From contig OX155978.1 of assembly GCA_944548615.1 (NCBI GenBank), positions 7,493,609-7,557,608 on the forward strand: a stretch of 64,000 nt of DNA, read 5' to 3'. The stretch's first letter is position 1, and each line of letters begins with the position of its first letter. The stretch comes from Micropterix aruncella. Its lineage: Eukaryota; Arthropoda; Insecta; Lepidoptera; Micropterigidae. Made by a program: the position numbers and the translations under genes. Below, piece after piece: positions 53,455-64,000 of the stretch. Below the pieces are notes generated by a model. That model made no database searches. It saw nothing but the letters and a program-made list of their open reading frames with translations, and was not told the DNA's origin.

Positions 53455-55715
53455 AAGTCTGTTATAATTTTATGGCAGAATGCGACAATTTATTGGAATT
53501 TCTTGCAATATCGCCGCGCTCGACAAAAAGTACTATAACTATGTATAGTACTATACTTTTTTTTATGTAGTTTATAATCATTTGTATTGGTGTTCTCCTT
53601 AGAACAGGCTCTGCCTAGTTAGGAGCAACACAAGCTATATTAAGTGCTAATGGAGTAATTTTTTTGTGGACCAATAAATAAATAAATAAATAAATAAATA
53701 TGGAACTACTATAGCAATCATAAAAAGAATAACTGTGCAATGATTGCATTGCAATTTTATACATAGAATATTAAAATATCATTTTGTAAAACAATTAGAT
53801 AATAATAATAAATACAAACGGAGCTGCCATGGAATTCACCGACCGGAGTCGGGCCCATCATAATACTATTTTTTACACTTCTGGGGGGTGAGCAGTGGAT
53901 TCCGGACTTACGAACCGGCTGTGGTAGGTTTAGGACAGCTGTCTTGCCACATGTGAGCGTTCACCTTGCCACCCATTCACTCCCCCTTCGAAGCCATAGA
54001 ATTTGAGATGCGCAAATCGCAGTTTTAGATAATTTTTCTAAGAAAGAGTTGATTATTTTTCTGGAAAGGCCAAGATCTTTAAAGAGGTGAAATAGAGATT
54101 TAGCTGGCAGGCCACGAGCGCCAACTTCCACCGCGTGAAGGTGAACAGTGAAGCCGTTCCGGGTTACGGCATTTGCAAGATCATGGTATTTATTTAATTT
54201 GTACTCGTGGTCTTTTGGGATATTTGATTCCCATGGAACAGTTAATTCTACAATAAGAGCCACCTTCCGAGATAGAGAGTAAAGAGTTATATCTGGACGG
54301 AGGGCTGTGCATCCGAGACTTTCAGGGAATTTATACTGCTTAGAGACCGAATCAACCTCCAGAGTCCAATCTGTAGCTTTCTCGATTATTGAGAAAGGTT
54401 TTGTAGTTAAATGTTTTTTGCCTTTAGAGCCATCCCGCACAAACTGTATTGGGGGTTTGGAGGATACTGTCAAACCCTTGTTGGCACGAGCCACTGAGAG
54501 ACTAATTACCTCGCGAATAACAGCGAGAACTTTGTCATGGTGGTAAGTGTACCGTCCTTGATCTAAGGCCACCTTGCAGCCAGCTAGAATGTGTCTAGCT
54601 GTGCAAGGGGTATTGCTACAGAGGGTACAAGAACTATCCTCGGCAAAGCTCCAACGAGCGAGGTTACTGGGGTCTGGAAGTGTATGCTGAAAGGCATTCA
54701 AATAAAATTTCAGCATCTCTGGCGTCCAGTCATAGAGCATTACCTTCCAGTGCATTGGAGGCGGAATGCAAAAGTCACCAATTGTTGTCCAGTCATTCTG
54801 GCATTGAAGGCCAATAGCATGAGCCATACTCTTGCTGTCGTAATCTCCCCGCAAAAGAGACTTCTTCAAGTCCACGTCGCTCGTGGTTGTACTGCCATAC
54901 CCCAGACCAGTGCCATTCTGGCTGATTCCAGTAAGGAACCTTTTGTGGAAGTCTACGCGGGCTTGTAGTTCATTTGAATCACTACAGCCACTTATTACGT
55001 GCTTCGATATTGCCGGATCTTTGGAATTGCACAGAATCGAATTTTTGGTTATTCTGGAGTTGGCGTAGAGCAGAGAGGGCAGTTTAAGCGCTAGCCCAAA
55101 ATTTTGTTTGGACCTGAAGAGAGTCGAGGGGTCAGCTGGTTTGGCTAAGGACAGCCAGGATTTTAAACTGGCTGTCACCAGTGCATCTAGACGGGACAGT
55201 TGGGTTTTGGTAAAATCGTAAATAAGAAAGGGCCATGACAAATGTGACGTTATGAATAAATATGAGAAAGCCGAAAAAGTGAAAAAAACTCGGCATTTCT
55301 AACTTGTACTTGTCTTACGGAAAAATACGGAACCCTATTTAGAAATTGTAAATACTATGGTGATCTTTATTAGATTCTCTATCAAAGGTTATATTTCGTT
55401 TTGGTTATTTACATACAAAAATATTTATATATTAGCCCATAAATATCAATAAAAATTTTGATTTCTCGAAAAAAAAATGATGATGTTTGATAATGGAATT
55501 TTACCAGAAATATCCGCGAAATGACGTGCGAAATTATTCTAGCAGCCGTCTATGTATCTATGGTAATAATGAGATATTTGGTATGGATTTTAGGATGCGT
55601 TCGAATTAGAAAATAATATTAATGTGCGTTTCGGGAGCAAGCCGCCAAAATTGGTCGTTACGTAGTCAACGGTGTTCTGATATGCAACCAAATTTGGTCG
55701 TTACGTAGCCGAAGG
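53455..55715. mobile_element. TTAA MITE family 1 relative, twice interrupted
   Basis: Pieces 53455-53550, 53700-53806 and 55250-55715 join into one family 1-like element (AAAACAATTAGATAAT ... ATGAATAAATATGAG is continuous across the family A copy). A LINE 3' UTR with an AAATA tail occupies 53560-53700. The right end repeats TTTGGTCGTTACGTAG. Confidence 0.7.
53807..55250 (-). mobile_element. Family A LINE, 426-codon open frame
   Basis: Open from 55241 to 53961: KTQLSRLDALVTASLKSWLS, the CCHC knuckle (CTLCSNTPC..RHILAGC), [22 protein letters not shown], end GSEWVAR. Almost identical to 10322-11614, hence recent. 5'-truncated before the knuckle-connector. 3' tail near 53807. Confidence 0.9.
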
Positions 55716-55719
55716 GATT

Positions 55720-56790
55720 GATTGACTAATCACTTCAATTGGTAGTTTATTCCACATGTCCACCACTCTATTTTGCAGAACGTTCTTAAGAGGATTAGAT
55801 TTAAATTATGTAAGATTGAGTGTTTTGTTGTGACCTCGAAGATTTGTTTGATATTGAATTTGTAATATAAATAAATACAAACGGAGCTGCCATGGAATTC
55901 ACCGACCGGAGTCGGGCCCATCATAATACTATTTTTTACACTTCTGGGGGGTGAGCAGTGGATTCCGGACTTACGAACCGGCTGTGGTAGGTTTAGGACA
56001 GCTGTCTTGCCACATGTGAGCGTTCACCTTGCCACCCATTCACTCCCCCTTCGAAGCCATAGAATTTGAGATGCGCAAATCGCGTTTTAGATAATTTTTC
56101 TAAGAAAGAGTTGATTATTTTTCTGGAAAGGCCAAGATCTTTAAAGAGGTGAAATAGAGATTTAGCTGGCAGGCCACGAGCGCCAACTTCCACCGCGTGA
56201 AGGTGAACAGTGAAGCCGTTCCGGGTTACGGCATTTGCAAGATCATGGTATTTATTTAATTTGTACTCGTGGTCTTTTGGGATATTTGATTCCCATGGAA
56301 CAGTTAATTCTACAATAAGAGCCACCTTCCGAGATAGAGAGTAAAGAGTTATATCTGGACGGAGGGCTGTGCATCCGAGACTTTCAGGGAATTTATACTG
56401 CTTAGAGACCGAATCAACCTCCAGAATCCAATCTGTAGCTTTCTCGATTATTGAGAAAGGTTTTGTAGTTAAATGTTTTTTGCCTTTAGAGCCATCCCGC
56501 ACAAACTGTCACCCCCTTGTTGATACTGTCAAACCCTTGTTGGCACGAGCCACTGAGAGACTAATTACCTCGCGAATAACAGCGAGAACTTTGTCATGGC
56601 GGTAAGTGTACCGTCCTTGATCTAAGGCCACCTTGTAGCCAGCTAGAATGTGTCTAGCTGTGCAAGGGGATTCTTCAGTCCAGGTACATCGTAATAATGT
56701 GTTAAAATTTTATATGTCTCAATTAGATCCCCTCTTTGTCTTCATTGCAAGAGTTGCAATACGATTAAAAACCTCATATCTATAACACCG
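55720..56790 (-). mobile_element. CR1-like LINE remnant split by family A
   Basis: The right part (56670-56790) reads [20 protein letters not shown]; the left part (55720-55868) continues with a degenerate C-terminus. The copy at 55870-56669 sits between. Confidence 0.65.
55870..56669 (-). mobile_element. Family A LINE, 5'-truncated
   Basis: Full 3' UTR and endonuclease; ends in the knuckle codons. A short block near 56508-56525 replaces the usual PPIQ codons. Confidence 0.9.
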
Positions 56791-57057
56791 GACGGTCTCA
56801 TAAATTTCATATCTGAAGGATATGGAGGCAGAACATCTGACACTTTAGTTTTTGAAGAGTACCGTACCCCTCTCTTCCTGATCTGAAATAAGTGTAAGTT
56901 TCGAATAAGTGTAAATCATATAGCCCTAGCTTGTTACTTTTTTTTTTAATCGAACATAGTATTGTAGGTCTTATGTGCCACCAACACTCAGTTTATTTAA
57001 AAGTAAGCGTATTGTTTAGTTAATATTATACGTCAAACATTTACACTTATAACTTAT

Positions 57058-57795
57058 CGCCACGACAAAGTCCTTGCTGTTATTCACGAGGTACTTAGCC
57101 TCTCAGTGGCTCGTGCCAACAAGGGTTCCACAGTATCCTCCAAACCTCCAATACAGTTTGTGCGGGTTGGCTCTAAAGGCAAAAAACATCTCACTGCAAA
57201 ACCTTTCTCAATAATCGAGAAAGCTTTAGATTGGGCTGTGGAGGTCGATTCGGTCTCTAAACAGTATAAATTCCCTGAAAGTCTCGGATGCATAGCCCTG
57301 CGTCCAGATATAACTCTTTACTCTCTATCTCGGAAGATGGTCCTTATCGTAGAATTAACTGTTCCATGGGAATCAAATATCCCAAAAGACCAGGAGTACA
57401 AATTAAATAAATACCATGATTTCGCAAATGCCATCACCCGGAACGGCTTCACTTTTCACCTCCACGCGGTGGAAGTTGGCGTTCGTGGCCTGCCAGCTAA
57501 ATCTCTGTTTCACTTTTTTAAAGATCTTGGTCTCTCCAGGAAAATAATCAACTCCTTCTTAGAAAAATTATCTAAAACCGCGATTTCCGCATCTCAAATA
57601 CTATGGGTTTGAAGGGGGAGTGAATGGGTTGTAAGGTGAATGCTCACATGTGGCAAGACAGCTGTCCTAAACCTACCACAGCCGGTCGTTAGTCCGGAAT
57701 CCACCGTTCACCTCCCAGAAGTGTAATAATTATATATGATGGGCCCGATTTTTGGTCAGTGAATTCCTTGGCAGCTCCCTTTGTATTTTATTTAT
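57058..57795 (+). mobile_element. Family A LINE, 5'-truncated
   Basis: [54 protein letters not shown], then the 3' UTR of the TTTTTGGTC subtype. Confidence 0.9.
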
Positions 57796-58476
57796 TGCTA
57801 CCACTACTTTTTGTAAACACAATAAATACCTACTACCTAAAAACTTCTGGGGTGTCTTATGAACTGTGAACAGGTGAACTGTGGAGTCTTATGAGTCATT
57901 CTAGCTTACCTTTTGAGTTTCACGCCACGCATTTCAGAAGCTAGTCACTATTTTCCGAAAAATATGAGCAACCATAAAAATATCGACTTTAGGCAGGTTA
58001 TCTGCTAGATTCTTTTCAAAACCTACCTAAGCTGGGCCCTATTATCTAATTTCGGACCAGGCTTTCGGTCTGTGATGTCACCCCGCAGTATCATGCGGCG
58101 GGTGCCTAGTTGAAATTCGTTCTATTGAATAGGAGCGGAGTTACTGTACGGACGTTAACCTATAATACCCTAAAACTCTTATCAATTGCACGTTTAGCTT
58201 ACTAGTTTTTAATTATTTAGTAAACTAGGTGTTAGTGGTGACAGACAAAAAATATGGAAGTAGGTTTTGAACACTGGAATCACAGCGGGTCACGCGGTCG
58301 GCCGCTCCCGGACGAACACTTGAGCAATTTACTCTTCAATATCTTAATCATTTAAAAAGATAAAAAAGAAATAAAAATGCAGTTTTACTAGTGATTTTTC
58401 CTATTTTTTTAACACCTTTTAAGACGCCTTTAACGAAAATCGATGGCCAGACTCATTGTGTTGACACATGACCCAT
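57796..58476. other. No recognised feature
   Basis: A small GC-rich hairpin (CACCCCGCAG/CGGCGGGTG) near 58080; otherwise nothing. Confidence 0.4.
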
Positions 58477-58736
58477 TTAACCCTTCAGGCCTCGGCCCCT
58501 CAGTCGATTGACAAGTTGATGTCCCAAAAATTTTTAGTAAAAATTAGTAAAAAAAATGAATTATGACACTGTCTCACCAAAACATTAATTATTGCCAAAC
58601 CTCTGTACCCATAATTAAAATAAAATATATTAACATAATAAAATAAAACAAATTAAATTAAAATAAAATTAAAACGGGGCCGTCACACTGAATCGTGTTG
58701 TGGCCGATATCGGCCAATCGGGGCCTGAGAGGCTAA
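58477..58736. mobile_element. TTAA-flanked MITE, family 2, copy 3
   Basis: TTAACCCTTCAGGCCTCGGC to GGGGCCTGAGAGGCTAA (right TTAA decayed). The unoccupied equivalent of its site is at 52078. Confidence 0.88.
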
Positions 58737-59540
58737 AAACTAGATTGCGATAGTAAAGAAGCAAGCTCTGTATTGTTCCTAAAGGAACAAGAGTAGGGGT
58801 TGTTGTTCTTGTCCGAGATTGCGTTGAGAATGATTCACAATCTCACGCAATCTCGCAATCTTCCGCAATCTGCAAAGTGCTCAGTGCTCAAACTTTGCGT
58901 AAATCACGCAATCCTAGTAGTCCCTGGTAAAAGAAAGTTGTGAGCCACTGATATAAAGTAATAAAAATCCAATGTTATCCTAATATTCGTCACATACTCA
59001 AATAACATTGTAAATTATGTTATTATATTATTCATAGAAAGACATATGAAAAAGAAGAGTTGGTATATATATGCATTTTATTTATTAAATTATAAAAATT
59101 TCACCATCATACTTACACTTATAATTAATAATAATTATTATTATTACACTTATAATTATGCTAGATATAATTATATTAAAAACATGAGTATATGCTGCAT
59201 TATATTAGCAATATAAAAAAACCGGGTGTCATGCTATACAAGGGTCATGCAAAGAGAAACTAGATACTTCAAGAGTACTTATAGCATACCCAAATGATTA
59301 AAATAGGAAAATGACAAGCAGAAAATACAAATAAACTACACTCTATTAAAATTAAAGTCTTTCTGTATTTGCACAAACTAACTGTTCAAACAGTTGACAA
59401 AAACAAACAATTTATTAAATTTAGTTTTGGATGTCCTGCATTGAAAAACAAAGACGATCGAGAAGTTATTAAATCATCACATTCAGGACGCTATAATTCT
59501 GAATCGTCAGCGAATCGAGAATAGTCATAATAGTAACTTA
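58737..59540. other. No recognised gene
   Basis: 58738-58780 repeats 52085-52125. Repeated CGCAATCT words occur at 58820-58915. The rest is AT-rich. Confidence 0.4.
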
Positions 59541-60134
59541 TCTTCTTATATATAAAAATGAATCGCCGTGCGTTAGGCTCGCAAGATCTCGAAAATGACT
59601 CGACTGATTTGAATTATTATTTTTTTGTTTTGTTTGCCCTGATTCAGGGGTGGTTTACAAAAAAAAAATATTTAGGAAAAATTAAAAGAAACAACTGAAA
59701 ATCCAAAAAATCGAAATTGGTCATTTTGGGAAATGGGCCACTTTCAATAGATGGCGTTCGCGGCGATCCTATTGTTTGATAGCTGCGCCATCCATAACTG
59801 TTATTCATTCCGTGCGATTGTGTAAAATTTCAAAAAGTCTTAAAGTCGAAAAAGTCGGCAAAGTCGGAAAAGTCGAAAATGTCCGAAAAGTCGAAAAAGT
59901 TGAAAAAGTCGAAAAAGCATTTATATTTCATCATGTAAATTAAATACATAAAATTTATTTTAATTACAAACGACTTTCATTTAATCACCAAACGAAACTC
60001 AAACCGTACACGATTCGGCCATATTATAGATTTCAATGAATTGGATTTGGTAGGTTGATTAGGATTAATAAACGCTTATGAAGAGTTACAATCAAATCAA
60101 TTTTAGGTGGTACAAAGTTCACCGGGTCATCTAG
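59541..60134 (+). mobile_element. Nonautonomous Helitron-like element
   Basis: TCTTCTTATATATAAAAATG after A; ends TTCACCGGGTCATCTAG before T. Contains a 9-bp AAGTCGAAA-type array at 59830-59920. Confidence 0.8.
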
Positions 60135-60312
60135 TATTCGATAAAAAAATCTTCTCATTGGCATAAATCATTTCTATATGGCAGTGGTTTCAACCTTTTC
60201 CTGGTGACGGCACACTTTTAGTTGAGTCGAGTTTTTAAAAACTAAAAATGAATAGATTCATAGCCATAAAATTCATCTCGCAAAGCCATAAAATTCATCT
60301 TGCCGAAAGCTA

Positions 60313-61020
60313 GTTAGTTAGTTAGTTATACTGGGCGTTCCTCCGCAAGTCGACATCCAGTGTGCCTATTTTGCGTGTAACGGGGGTAGCGCTATTCCAC
60401 CCACCCCAGCTCCTCGACGAAAGCCAGCAGGGCTTTAAGGTTTCCTGCCGCCTCGCGCAGGGTGCCTGGGGTCCCAAGGTGTTTTGTCCTGTATACTTCT
60501 ACCTGTTTACAATCTAGCAGAATGTGTTTTGTGGTTTCTTCCGCCTCCATGCATGCTCTGCACATAGGGCTATTCGTTCCGCCCATTTTGAAGAGGTGTT
60601 TGTTTAGTGTGTTGTGTCCTGTTATCAGTCCCACTAGTTTGCGTAGTTGGGGCCTTTTTGTCCTTAGAAGTGTTTTGGTAAGTTTGTGGTTGTATTCCAT
60701 TACTATTTCTTTGGTTTGTCTGCAGGTGTCTATCTCTTTCCAGTGTGTTTGATGTAGTTGTTTGTAGTGGTTGTCGAGTTGGTTGTTTATGTGCGAGTAT
60801 GGTAGGGGCACGATAGGTTCGGGTCCGTATGCCGGTGTGTCTGAGCCCTTACGGGCTAGTTCATCCGCAGCATCGTTTCCTCTTGAGTTACTGTGTCCCT
60901 TGATCCATTGCAGTGTCACCTTATTGCCTTTTCCGCATACCTCGAGGAGGCTTTGATGGCATTCGTATATGAGCCCGGATGTAAATCTATCGCTTCCCAG
61001 TGCCTGTAGCACTAACCTGC
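60313..61020 (-). mobile_element. RNase H LINE 3' end with 12-bp target duplication
   Basis: Open frame 61045-60392: [69 protein letters not shown]-repeat tail at 60313. TGCCGAAAGCTA flanks it (60301-60312, 61021-61032). Distinct subfamily from 42913-43570. Confidence 0.92.
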
Positions 61021-61079
61021 TGCCGAAAGCTAATTTATGGTACATTTTTATGTAAACTGATGGTATCTACTATAAATGC

Positions 61080-61235
61080 TACCGGGTGTTTATAATTAAT
61101 GACATCCTTGTAGTGGCTGAATCAGTACGATGAACTAAGCAACTTTTGATTAAAAAAAAAGGGAAAAAAAAAACTTATTAAAAATAGTATAAAGTTATGA
61201 GCACGATGCGCTATCTAGCGGTAGGTAAAACATAG
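61080..61235. mobile_element. Solo arm of the fold-back MITE
   Basis: ATGACATCCTTGTAGTGGCT, AAGCAACTTTTGAT and GCGCTATCTAGCGGTAGG match one arm of 25515-26640. Confidence 0.7.
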
Positions 61236-61584
61236 CTAATATTGTTTTTTAAGGTTTAATACTTTATTCATTTATTTGTTTGTTCATTTAGCCCCACTGT
61301 TATAAATGTTATAAGTAACTCGGAAAAATTGAACACCGAAATGCAGCTAATGCTCATTGCCCACCTAACTAGGACTAAACTGTCCCGTATCTAGGCGGGT
61401 CAGAGTAATTAAAATAAGTAATACAACTTATGTAACAATTAGCCTAATTAACGTAAAAAAACTTTTTATTTTTAAAATTAATGAATGTACTTAATTAAGA
61501 TTGAATAATATATAATAATAAATAAATAACACTGTAATACAAATCAAAACACTAAATTTGTACGAATAATACATTGTAGGTAAT
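61236..61584. other. No recognised feature
   Basis: AT-rich. It begins TTTATTCATTTATTTGTTTG, possibly an antisense LINE 3' tail. Confidence 0.35.
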
Positions 61585-61879
61585 AATAAATAAAATACAA
61601 ACGGAGCTGCCATGGAATTCACCGACCAAAAATCGGGCCCATCATATATAATTTTTACACTTCTGGGAGGTGAAGGGTGGATTCCGGACTAACGACCGGC
61701 GGTGGTAGGTTTAGGACAGCTGTCTTGCCACATGTGAGCGTACACCTTACCACGCAGAGATCGCGGTTTTAGATATTTTTTCTAGAAAGGAGTTGATTAT
61801 TTTCCTGGAGAGACCAAGATCTTTAAAAAGGTGAAACAAAGATTTAGCTGGCAGGCCACGAGCGCCTACTTCCACCGCA
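61585..61879 (-). mobile_element. Family A LINE 3' end with deletion
   Basis: 3' UTR, then KINSFLEK and [18 protein letters not shown] codons; about 40 bp missing near 61752. Confidence 0.85.
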
Positions 61880-62171
61880 AATATGGCAAATACACATATA
61901 CGTAAATACGGTTTCAATAAATAATAAATGATATATGGTATAAACATATTTATACATTTAATAAAATATATAAATACAATTATAAAAGCAGTGCTAAAAT
62001 ATGAAATAATATAAATAAAAATATGATATGATACACTATTAATATATGCATAATAATTTATATAAATATACAATATTATTTTTAAATTAACCGTTATACA
62101 TACGCTTTACAAACCAAGTTTTCAGATTTAGACCTCCCTAATTCAAATAACCATTTATTAATATTGTCTTT
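61880..62171. other. AT-rich spacer
   Basis: Repeated ATAT words; no recognisable feature except the possible older LINE end near 62100-62182. Confidence 0.4.
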
Positions 62172-62182
62172 AAACTCTTGAT

Positions 62183-63700
62183 CCAACCTCACCACGAGAA
62201 GTCATAAAATTAATAAAAAATCTTGATAGTAAGAAAGCTCCTGGCTTTGACCTTATAACCAAAAAAGTCCTTCAAGAATTACCACGAAAAGCTATCGTAT
62301 TTGTGACTTCCTTATTTAATGCGATTCTCAGACTACAGCACTTCCCAAGCTTATGGAAGGTCTCCCAGATCATAATGATCCACAAATATGGAAAACCTCC
62401 ACACGAAAAAACATCCTATAGACCCATCAGCTTGCTGCCAGTATTATCTAAGATGCTTTAAAAGGTGTTACTAAGCAGACTTTGGCCATCTTTACAAGAA
62501 CGGGGAATAATTCCAGACCACCAGTTCGGCTTCAGGAGAAAGCATGGAACGGTTGAACAGGTGCATAGAGTCTGTGCCACTGTAAGAAAATCCTTAGAAG
62601 GCAAAGAATACTGCTCGACAGCCTTTCTGGACATACAACAAGTTCTCGACAAGGTGTGGCACAAAGGCCTGCTGTACAAAATCAAATTAAATCTTCCGCA
62701 CAGTTTCTTCTGTATCCTGGTATCATATCTCACAGATAGAACGTTCTATGTTAAAGAAGGTGGAGATACTTCACAATTATATGACATAAGGGCCGGGGTG
62801 CCACAGGGATCTGTCCTGGGGCCTGCCCTGTACACTCTGTACACAGCCGATTTACCGACTACAACTGGCAATACTACGGCGACCTTTGCTGATGACACTG
62901 CCGTATTAGCATGCCATAAAGACCCAAAGAAAGCATCAGATGCACTTCAAATGGGACTCCAAGTATTACACAACTGGCTGCAGAAATGGAGAATCAGGGC
63001 TAGCGCCGCCAAATCAGTCCATGTAACCTTTACCCTCCGCCAAGGAAACTGTCCACCGGTCAAACTTGGAGATAGTATACTGCCGCACAGAGATTGCGTA
63101 AGATACCTGGGACTGCACCTTGATCGACGCATGACATGGAAAGACCATATAAAAATAAAAAGAGACGAGATTGCAACCCGACATAAAAAACTCTACTGGA
63201 TGTTAGGGAGAAATTCCAGGCTATCATTGGACAACAAACTCCTTATATACAAGGCCATTCTAAGACCGATATGGACGTACGGTATCCAACTCTGGGGCAG
63301 CGCTAGCGACTCAAATATTTATGTCATACAGAGACTACAGAACAAGATCTTGAGATCAATAGCAAATGTACCGTGGTATATTACCAACAATGAACTACAT
63401 CAAAACCTGTCTGTGAGCACAGTAAAGGAGGAAATCCGAAACACATCAGAGAGATATAAGCAGCGGCTAATTAATCATCCTAACAAATTAGCACGCCAGC
63501 TGATGACACAGAACTACGCAAAACGACTGAAGCGACACAACATCCTAGAGCTGCAAGACAGACAGTAGCTCTAGGCCTTAAGGATGAGTGGATGCTCTCG
63601 CTGGGGAGCACATTCTGCAAGAGATTAAGCTATGTCACCACATCGACTCATAGTCCTTCGACTGATTGCCGATAAACCAGGAACAAAAAAAAAAAAAAAA
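62183..63700 (+). mobile_element. Jockey-like LINE, young 5'-truncated copy
   Basis: RT from KLIKNLDSKKAPGFDLITKK, SYRPISLLPVLS, an in-frame TAA at 62458-62460, QFGFRRKHGTVEQ, LDIQQVLDKVWHKG (altered first catalytic box), AGVPQGSVLGPALYTLYTAD, FADDTAVLA, and the C-terminus LILRPIWTYGIQLWG. Poly(A) ends at 63700. Perfect 11-bp duplication AAACTCTTGAT (62172-62182, 63701-63711). Confidence 0.92.
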
Positions 63701-63930
63701 AAACTCTTGATTGTTCTTTAGGTGTTTCCATTTTTCCTCTATGTCTATATAATTTGGGACAAATGAAAAAAGCTTGTGGCTGCGCAAATGTTGTTTGCAC
63801 TCGAGGAATAAGGAAATTTTGTTTCCGTGAACTCCGAGTATTGCAGTTTTGTTGACTTTGATCAAGTCTATCTTTGTGTTTATGAAAAAATATTATCACA
63901 TATTTAATAAACATATTTGTGTTTATAAGC
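63701..63930 (-). mobile_element. Older LINE C-terminus hosting the Jockey insertion
   Basis: Minus strand LRSHKLFSFVPNYIDIEEKW then KHLKNN; it continues across the Jockey insertion into 62171-62110 as FKDNINKWLFELGR. CR1/Jockey-like. Confidence 0.65.
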
Positions 63931-63934
63931 GATA

Positions 63935-63990
63935 TTTTCCCTACCTCTAGATGGCGTAGCGCGCTCAACGCTTCTCAAACATTTCTTCAA
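63935..63990. mobile_element. Possible fold-back MITE arm at window edge
   Basis: CTACCTCTAGATGGCGTAGC resembles the inner box at 26235-26250 and 61210. Confidence 0.45.
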
Positions 63991-64000
63991 TAGATAGCAT

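Overview
This is a TE-saturated piece of an insect chromosome, almost certainly lepidopteran. The pointers are Helitron ends of the type common in moths and butterflies (start TCCTACTACTATTATAAATG, end CTAG inserted between A and T), TTAGG-type repeats, compact exons with GT-AG introns, and many non-LTR retrotransposon lineages. Family assignments come from reading translated sequence by eye; no database was searched.

Host genes. (1) VPS26C (DSCR3), plus strand: the last four coding exons at 4603-4770, 13846-13942, 14580-14705 and 15940-16022; the 5' exons lie left of the window. (2) A STN1-like OB-fold gene, minus strand, 21206-20652 (tentative). (3) HMBS (hydroxymethylbilane synthase, heme pathway), minus strand, 46829-27805: complete, seven coding exons in consistent phase, predicted 500 aa, with a Cys-Pro-rich insertion in its C-terminal domain. 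(4) First exon of a serine palmitoyltransferase small subunit, plus strand, 48309-48417, head-to-head with HMBS. Gene debris includes an RBX1/ROC1 retropseudogene in HMBS intron 4, a partial second copy of the HMBS last exon just downstream of the gene, and a decayed copy of a VPS26C exon in HMBS intron 2.

Mobile DNA fills the introns and spacers. The dominant family, here called family A, is a non-LTR element with a C-terminal CCHC knuckle and restriction-like endonuclease (R2/R4/Hero/NeSL-type organisation); at least eleven separate 3' ends are present. Others are CR1/Jockey-like elements (a near-complete one with a PHD-like ORF1 at 32773-36347, a young poly(A)-tailed one at 62183-63700), RNase H-bearing I/R1-like elements, RTE-like 3' ends, Penelope-like remnants with inverted termini, Helitron-like elements, a hAT-like and a Tc1/mariner-like element, several TTAA-flanked (piggyBac-type) MITE families and a piggyBac remnant.

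Layout: 1-4290 LINE and Penelope remnants; 4600-16020 VPS26C with a 9 kb intron of nested elements; 16-20.6 kb 117-bp repeats, an RTE-like copy and unassigned sequence; 20.6-27.5 kb STN1-like gene, DNA transposons and MITEs; 27.8-46.8 kb HMBS; 47-48.4 kb shared upstream region and the SPT small-subunit exon; 48.8-64 kb MITEs, Penelope, piggyBac, family A copies, Helitron and LINEs. The most interesting items are the Cys-Pro motifs in HMBS, a transposon whose inverted arms read as pentapeptide repeats, a 3.5 kb palindromic TTAA element, and host exon fragments abutting family A copies.
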